NCBI GenBank assembly: GCA_003451785.1
Contig: DMJL01000113.1
Coordinates: forward strand, 7,058 to 15,041
Length of the DNA stretch: 7,984 bases
From: Bacteroidales bacterium
Lineage (GTDB): Bacteria; Bacteroidota; Bacteroidia; Bacteroidales; UBA7960
Direction of reading: 5' to 3'
The position numbers and the translations under genes were made by a program. Below the pieces are notes generated by a model that was not told where the DNA came from, ran no database searches, and saw nothing but the letters and a program-made list of their open reading frames with translations. Position 1 is the first letter of the stretch, and each line of letters starts with the position of its first letter. This document shows positions 4,388-7,984 of the stretch, in pieces.

Positions 4388-6091
4388 CTATCTCACTACA
4401 ATAAATTTGAGGACAGATACTCCCAGTTGTGCGTTTATTTTTGCTAAATACATGCCCGGACGCAGACCGTGAGTCGAAATCGTTCTAACGGTATTTGCTA
4501 GCACTTGCCCTAAATCTTCTGTTTTGATTAGGTTGCCACTTGCATTGAATATTGCAACCTGTGCCTGAGATATACTTTTTGTAAATCTCATGTTTATAAA
4601 ATTAGATTCTTGTACAAAATGCATTGAGGCGATCTCAGGAGCTGCATCAGCCGGATTTTGTATATGGGTTGGCAGATTGGGATCGAAGCCACCCAAAACC
4701 TCAACACCCGTATTTAACGGATCGAGATGCGATGCGAGGCTGATAGTGGGATGCGTACCATTCAGATTCCAGTGATGCGAGAACCGACCAAAAAAATCGG
4801 GAAGATTCCTGTGGTTGCATGTTGCCTGCCCACCTGCTAAAGTGCCAATTACCAATCCATCGGAATTGAAAAGAGGTGAACCTGACGATCCTCCTTCCGT
4901 AACTCCATGATTGGTAGTAGTAGGTGCCCAAACCACCCTCCATGCAGAATTGGTGGCCATAATTTGCCCGCCAAAATTGGGGGTAACCGGTGTGGTAGGC
5001 TCCCAGTAGGTTGAAATTTTTTTTACATCGCCACTGGGATGATGGATTACTACCCCCGAGTTGCTGGGGTATTCCCTTCTGTCCCAGCCATTCCAGTAAA
5101 GATTCCAATCTCTGGGAGCCGTTTGTGTCAATCGCAGTAGTTTGAAGTCGGAGCCATTGGATAGCCAAGCAGAAGCAAGTACCTCTGCTCCTGTAAGCAT
5201 AAAATGTGATGGAACAATCCCTGTATTATCACATCCTGACCTTTCAAAATTGAAATAAAACCGCCATTGTGTTAAGTTTTGAGGAGTGGCTCCTGTGCCA
5301 CAGTGCTCTGCCGTAAGAAACAGCATGGCTCCATCGTTGCGAGTATTATTAATCAAAGTGCCGGAACAATAAAACATGCTTGTTCCAACCCGCATCATCA
5401 TTCTGGCTACACCTCGCTTTTGTCTTTGCCAGTTTTGTCCTTCGATGCAGTTGATATTAACATTGCAACCACCTGCACTGCCAATGCCTTTTAAGAACGA
5501 TTGCCCGTCGCTATGACCTCCTTGGACTATGTGTACTACACTTGTTAACCGCAATGGATGATTTGTATGTAGTATTCCGTTTGTAATAGGAGCATGAAAT
5601 TCAACCACCAATGAGTCGTCTGCGGTGATGGGTGTGGCGAGTATGCCCGATGCAACATTGTCGCTCCTAACATAAGGCCCATGCACAACCGAAAGGTTGG
5701 GTGTATAAACGAATAATTTTTCGCCAGCACCCAAAGCAAATCTATCGAAAACCAAACCTGTTTGCAATGCACCCGGGCTTACTATCAACATTCTCCAAAC
5801 ATGTGTATTTCCATCTTTGATTATCATGGTTCCATCATGCACAGGAGATAACTGGGTGTCTAAAGAAAAACCTGCAAACATAGCGGTTCCCTGCTTTTGA
5901 TTGACTGCTTGTGCATCTCGTTCCACTATCTGGTCGGGGGTCAATGCTTTCTCAAAAGTCGGTACAACTACTGATACATCATCTTGATGCAATCCTATAG
6001 GATCCGCTAATGCAATTAGTGGACTTATTATCAGATTCGATAGAAGCAACCCAATGACTATACTTTTGAATATGACCCGTAATTGTCTCAT
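4388..6091 (-). CDS. Secreted lysyl-endopeptidase-like serine protease with T9SS sorting domain
   Basis: From the ATG at 6091 this is a 567-residue preproprotein. Residues 1-29 form a signal peptide (basic start, hydrophobic core, cleavage after IALA). A propeptide of about 170 residues follows. The protease domain (about 202-465) resembles Achromobacter lysyl endopeptidase. It has the triad H263 (LTAEHCG), D315 (GSDFKLL) and S403 (GGSSGSP), and six cysteines (209, 215, 242, 264, 287, 425) matching the three disulfides of that enzyme. K201, just before GIGSAGGCN, is a plausible self-cleavage site. Asp432 aligns with the residue that binds the substrate's basic side chain, but the pocket His of the model enzyme is replaced by Ala419. 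Residues about 500-567 form a type A T9SS C-terminal domain (VAIFNASGNLIKTEDL, then LRPGMYLAKI, ending KFIVVR). An upstream in-frame Met (6166) is rejected because it would bury the signal peptide. It appears monocistronic. Confidence 0.93.
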   Translation of the reverse strand: MRQLRVIFKSIVIGLLLSNLIISPLIALADPIGLHQDDVSVVVPTFEKALTPDQIVERDAQAVNQKQGTAMFAGFSLDTQLSPVHDGTMIIKDGNTHVWRMLIVSPGALQTGLVFDRFALGAGEKLFVYTPNLSVVHGPYVRSDNVASGILATPITADDSLVVEFHAPITNGILHTNHPLRLTSVVHIVQGGHSDGQSFLKGIGSAGGCNVNINCIEGQNWQRQKRGVARMMMRVGTSMFYCSGTLINNTRNDGAMLFLTAEHCGTGATPQNLTQWRFYFNFERSGCDNTGIVPSHFMLTGAEVLASAWLSNGSDFKLLRLTQTAPRDWNLYWNGWDRREYPSNSGVVIHHPSGDVKKISTYWEPTTPVTPNFGGQIMATNSAWRVVWAPTTTNHGVTEGGSSGSPLFNSDGLVIGTLAGGQATCNHRNLPDFFGRFSHHWNLNGTHPTISLASHLDPLNTGVEVLGGFDPNLPTHIQNPADAAPEIASMHFVQESNFINMRFTKSISQAQVAIFNASGNLIKTEDLGQVLANTVRTISTHGLRPGMYLAKINAQLGVSVLKFIVVR

Positions 6092-6676
6092 ATAGTGTGG
6101 TTTTTTTGAAAAATTAGTTTTGCTTAAAGTTTTGTGATGCGCAAACCCTTTAAAACATAAAATCATGTAAATGCAATTCAGTTTTGCTCTGTAAAATTAG
6201 GGATTTAAAACCAATCTACAATAATCAATGCTGTGTAGGAAATAGGCAAAATAGTGGGCATTAATGGGTTGGGGTTTTCGGATGGTTTCAAAAAACATTT
6301 TGAAATTTTGGGATATGAATGTGCTGTGCGATGGAATTTATGCAGACAATAAGATAAATTTTGGAGCAATCCAATAAGTTGGGCGCATTTCGATACGCTC
6401 AATTACCTCCATGGGGAGTTTGATACTTCACTTCGGCACTTCGGCTGCGCTCAGAGGAGCATTGGCTCAGTGCAAGCACTTCGGCTGCGCTCAGTTGAAC
6501 AGTAGCTCAGTGCAAGCACTTCGTTCAGCAAGGCAAATGGCTGTTAGCTATAGGCTATTGGCTCAAAGTTTGGGTGAGCGATTGCCTCATTGGCGGGACA
6601 GGGAATGTTGATTTGTAGAATAGTTTTTCAGTGTGCACGGAATAGTAAATTCAGCCCAACGGGTCAATATCCAAAG
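6092..6676. other. Non-coding gap between dnaK and the protease gene
   Basis: The 585 bases hold no convincing gene. The 6385-6523 part is a repeat cluster, listed separately. The 6092-6384 part should carry the protease promoter, but no exact minus-strand TAnnTTTG is visible. A TAGTTTTG match at about 6115-6122 is on the plus strand, where it faces no gene. The remainder (6524-6676) shows only patchy similarity to the repeats. Confidence 0.6.
6385..6523. repeat. 40-bp direct repeat cluster, Bacteroidota intergenic repeat type
   Basis: Two full units begin at 6436 and 6476, and an 8-base start of a third lies at 6516, a period of exactly 40. Each unit is GCACTTCGGCTGCGCTCAG, then ten variable bases, then GCTCAGTGCAA. 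Unit junctions create AGTGCAAGCACT (6469-6480 and 6509-6520), an inverted repeat with 5-base arms. A diverged relative of the unit head, GCATTTCGATACGCTCAATT, sits at 6385-6404, and a short partial CACTTCGG at 6429. Sequences of the form CTTCGnnnnCGCTCAG are familiar as dispersed intergenic repeats in Bacteroidota genomes; that comparison is from memory. The 10-base spacers are too short for a CRISPR array. Confidence 0.75.
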
Positions 6677-6714
6677 CAGAAAAGCCATTCCAAAATCTTG
6701 GAATGGCTTTTCTG
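6677..6714 (-). terminator. Strong intrinsic terminator of dnaK
   Basis: A perfect 17-base-pair stem (6677-6693 with 6698-6714) closes on a four-base loop. The stem has GCCATTCCAA paired with TTGGAATGGC, flanked by AAAA on one side and TTTT on the other, so it can act in both directions. It begins 22 bases after the dnaK stop on the minus strand. It marks dnaK as the last gene of its transcript and isolates the protease gene. Confidence 0.9.
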
Positions 6715-6736
6715 GCTTTTATTTGTCAAATCAGTG

Positions 6737-7984
6737 CTACTTCACTTCTTCGAAATCTACATCCGTAACATCGTTGTTGGCTTTGCCTTCATTTGATTTA
6801 TCGGTGTTTTTTGTGTTGTCAGCTCCTGTCTGTTGTTGGGTTGCTTGGTACATTTCTGCACTTGCAGCTTGCCATACATTATTCAAATTGGCCAAAGCAG
6901 TATCAATTCTTGCTATATCCTTTGATTTATGCGCTTCTTTTAGCTCTTCTAAAGCTTTTTCGATAGGAGCTTTTTTATCTGCAGGAATTTTGTCGCCAAA
7001 TTCTTTTAGCTGCTTCTCGGTTTGAAAAATCATACTATCGGCCGCATTGAGCTTGTCAATTTCTTCTTTCATCTTGCGGTCGCTATCTGCATTTTCCTCC
7101 GCTTCTCTTTTCATTCGTGCAATTTCGCTATCGGTAAGCCCGCTTGATGCTTCAATCCGTATTTGTTGGGATTTGCCGGTTGCTTTGTCTTTGGCAGATA
7201 CATTCAGAATGCCGTTTGCATCAATATCGAAGGTTACTTCAATTTGTGGTAAGCCTCTTGGAGCTGGCGGAATACCATCTAAGTGGAAACGCCCAATGGT
7301 GCGATTGTCTCTGGCCATGGGTCTTTCACCCTGCAGGATATGAATCTCTACCGATGTTTGGCTGTCGGCCGCTGTTGAGAAAACTTCTGTCTTCTTGGTA
7401 GGAATGGTAGTGTTGGCCTCAATGAGTTTTGTCATCACACCACCCAAGGTCTCAATTCCAAGACTCAAAGGAGTAACATCCAACAGCAAAACATCCTTTA
7501 TTTCTCCAGTAAGTACTGCGCCTTGTATTGCTGCACCCACAGCTACAACTTCGTCGGGGTTTACACCTTTGGAAGGCTTTTTGCCAAAGAATTTTTCTAC
7601 TGCTTCCTGTATTACGGGAATACGGGTTGAGCCACCCACTAAGATCACCTCATCAATATCGTTGGCTGTATAACCGGCACCTTTTAGGGCGATACGGCAA
7701 GGTTCCAAAGTGGCTTGCACATACTTATCTATCAGTTTTTCGAATGCACTGCGTGTAAGTGTTCTAACCAAGTGCTTTGGAATACCGTCAACGGGCATTA
7801 TGTAGGGCAGGTTTATTTCTGTTGAAGTAGAGCTGGAAAGCTCGATTTTTGCTTTCTCCGCACCTTCTTTGAGTCTTTGCAGAGCCATGGGGTCTTTGCG
7901 CAAGTCAATGCCTTCGTCTTTTTTGAATTCGTCGGCAAGCCAGTCAATAATAGCATTGTCGAAATCGTCGCCTCCAAGATGGGT
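6737..7984 (-). CDS. dnaK: Molecular chaperone DnaK (Hsp70), 5' end missing
   Basis: The reading frame is open to the right edge and encodes the last 415 residues, matching E. coli DnaK from about residue 225 to the end. It opens with THLGGDDFDNAIIDWL, then VILVGGSTRIP and NPDEVVAVGAA of the ATPase domain. The interdomain linker DVLLLDVTPLSLGIETLGG (about 164-182 of the fragment) is next. The substrate-binding beta domain follows (VLTGEIK, LQGERPMARDN, LPQIEVTFDIDANGILNVSA), then the helical lid, a Gln/Asn-rich tail and the terminal DVDFEEVK. It is the cytoplasmic ATP-driven folding chaperone working with DnaJ and GrpE. No frameshift or deletion is visible. The true start lies outside the window; a TTG at 7903 is internal. 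The gene ends at a strong terminator, and no dnaJ follows. Confidence 0.97.
   Translation of the reverse strand, partial: THLGGDDFDNAIIDWLADEFKKDEGIDLRKDPMALQRLKEGAEKAKIELSSSTSTEINLPYIMPVDGIPKHLVRTLTRSAFEKLIDKYVQATLEPCRIALKGAGYTANDIDEVILVGGSTRIPVIQEAVEKFFGKKPSKGVNPDEVVAVGAAIQGAVLTGEIKDVLLLDVTPLSLGIETLGGVMTKLIEANTTIPTKKTEVFSTAADSQTSVEIHILQGERPMARDNRTIGRFHLDGIPPAPRGLPQIEVTFDIDANGILNVSAKDKATGKSQQIRIEASSGLTDSEIARMKREAEENADSDRKMKEEIDKLNAADSMIFQTEKQLKEFGDKIPADKKAPIEKALEELKEAHKSKDIARIDTALANLNNVWQAASAEMYQATQQQTGADNTKNTDKSNEGKANNDVTDVDFEEVK

Noticed and set aside
6089..6166. Longer protease start at 6166
   Set aside because: It would put 25 polar residues ahead of a well-formed signal peptide that starts at 6091.
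6205..6402. 65-codon minus-strand open frame upstream of the protease
   Set aside because: No motif, no promoter or neighbour support, and it overlaps the diverged repeat copy.
6436..6523. CRISPR array
   Set aside because: Only two full units, with 10-base variable parts and no cas genes; spacers of CRISPR arrays are around 30 bases.
6411..6611. 66-codon plus-strand open frame
   Set aside because: It is a translation of the 40-bp repeat cluster and its repeated amino acids simply reflect the DNA repeat.
7903..7984. TTG at 7903 as the dnaK start
   Set aside because: The frame stays open to the window edge and encodes conserved DnaK sequence (THLGGDDFD onward), so the gene is simply cut by the window.

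Overview
The window looks like an ordinary chromosomal stretch of a Bacteroidota bacterium. Three things point there: a secreted protease with a C-terminal type IX secretion (T9SS) sorting domain, promoter elements of the Bacteroidota TAnnTTTG type with no clear Shine-Dalgarno sequences, and protein sequences (DUF3109 protein, short biotin carrier, DnaK) that read like that phylum. The T9SS domain argues for a Chitinophagia, Sphingobacteriia, Cytophagia or Flavobacteriia-like lineage. The genus cannot be told from the sequence alone.

Layout from left to right. Positions 1-170 are the N-terminus of purL (minus strand, running off the left edge). Positions 171-777 are a long non-coding divergent region with a purL promoter inside a perfect inverted repeat at its left end and a promoter-like element abutting the next gene at its right end. 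A cysteine-rich DUF3109 protein follows on the plus strand (778-1353). All remaining genes are on the minus strand: rdgB (1391-1981), a biotin carrier protein (2048-2383), a carboxyltransferase beta subunit of the propionyl-CoA carboxylase/methylmalonyl-CoA decarboxylase family (2426-3973), a non-coding gap with hairpins (3974-4387), a lysyl-endopeptidase-like secreted protease (4388-6091), a gap with 40-bp direct repeats (6092-6736), and the C-terminal two thirds of dnaK (6737-7984, running off the right edge).

How the genes relate: the carboxyltransferase and biotin carrier form a two-gene unit for biotin-dependent acyl-CoA carboxylation or decarboxylation. The biotin carboxylase that carboxylation would need is not in the window. 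A strong hairpin separates this pair from rdgB. PurL (purine synthesis) and RdgB (nucleotide pool cleaning) both concern purine nucleotides but are not co-transcribed. DnaK ends at a textbook terminator. The protease is exported and probably anchored or released by T9SS.

I see no phage, transposase, CRISPR array, toxin-antitoxin or defence genes, and nothing that amounts to a new multi-gene system. The most interesting points are the protease with a modified specificity pocket, the near-identical promoter-to-ATG spacing of two neighbouring genes (possible leaderless mRNAs), the 40-bp repeat cluster, and the palindrome over the purL promoter.
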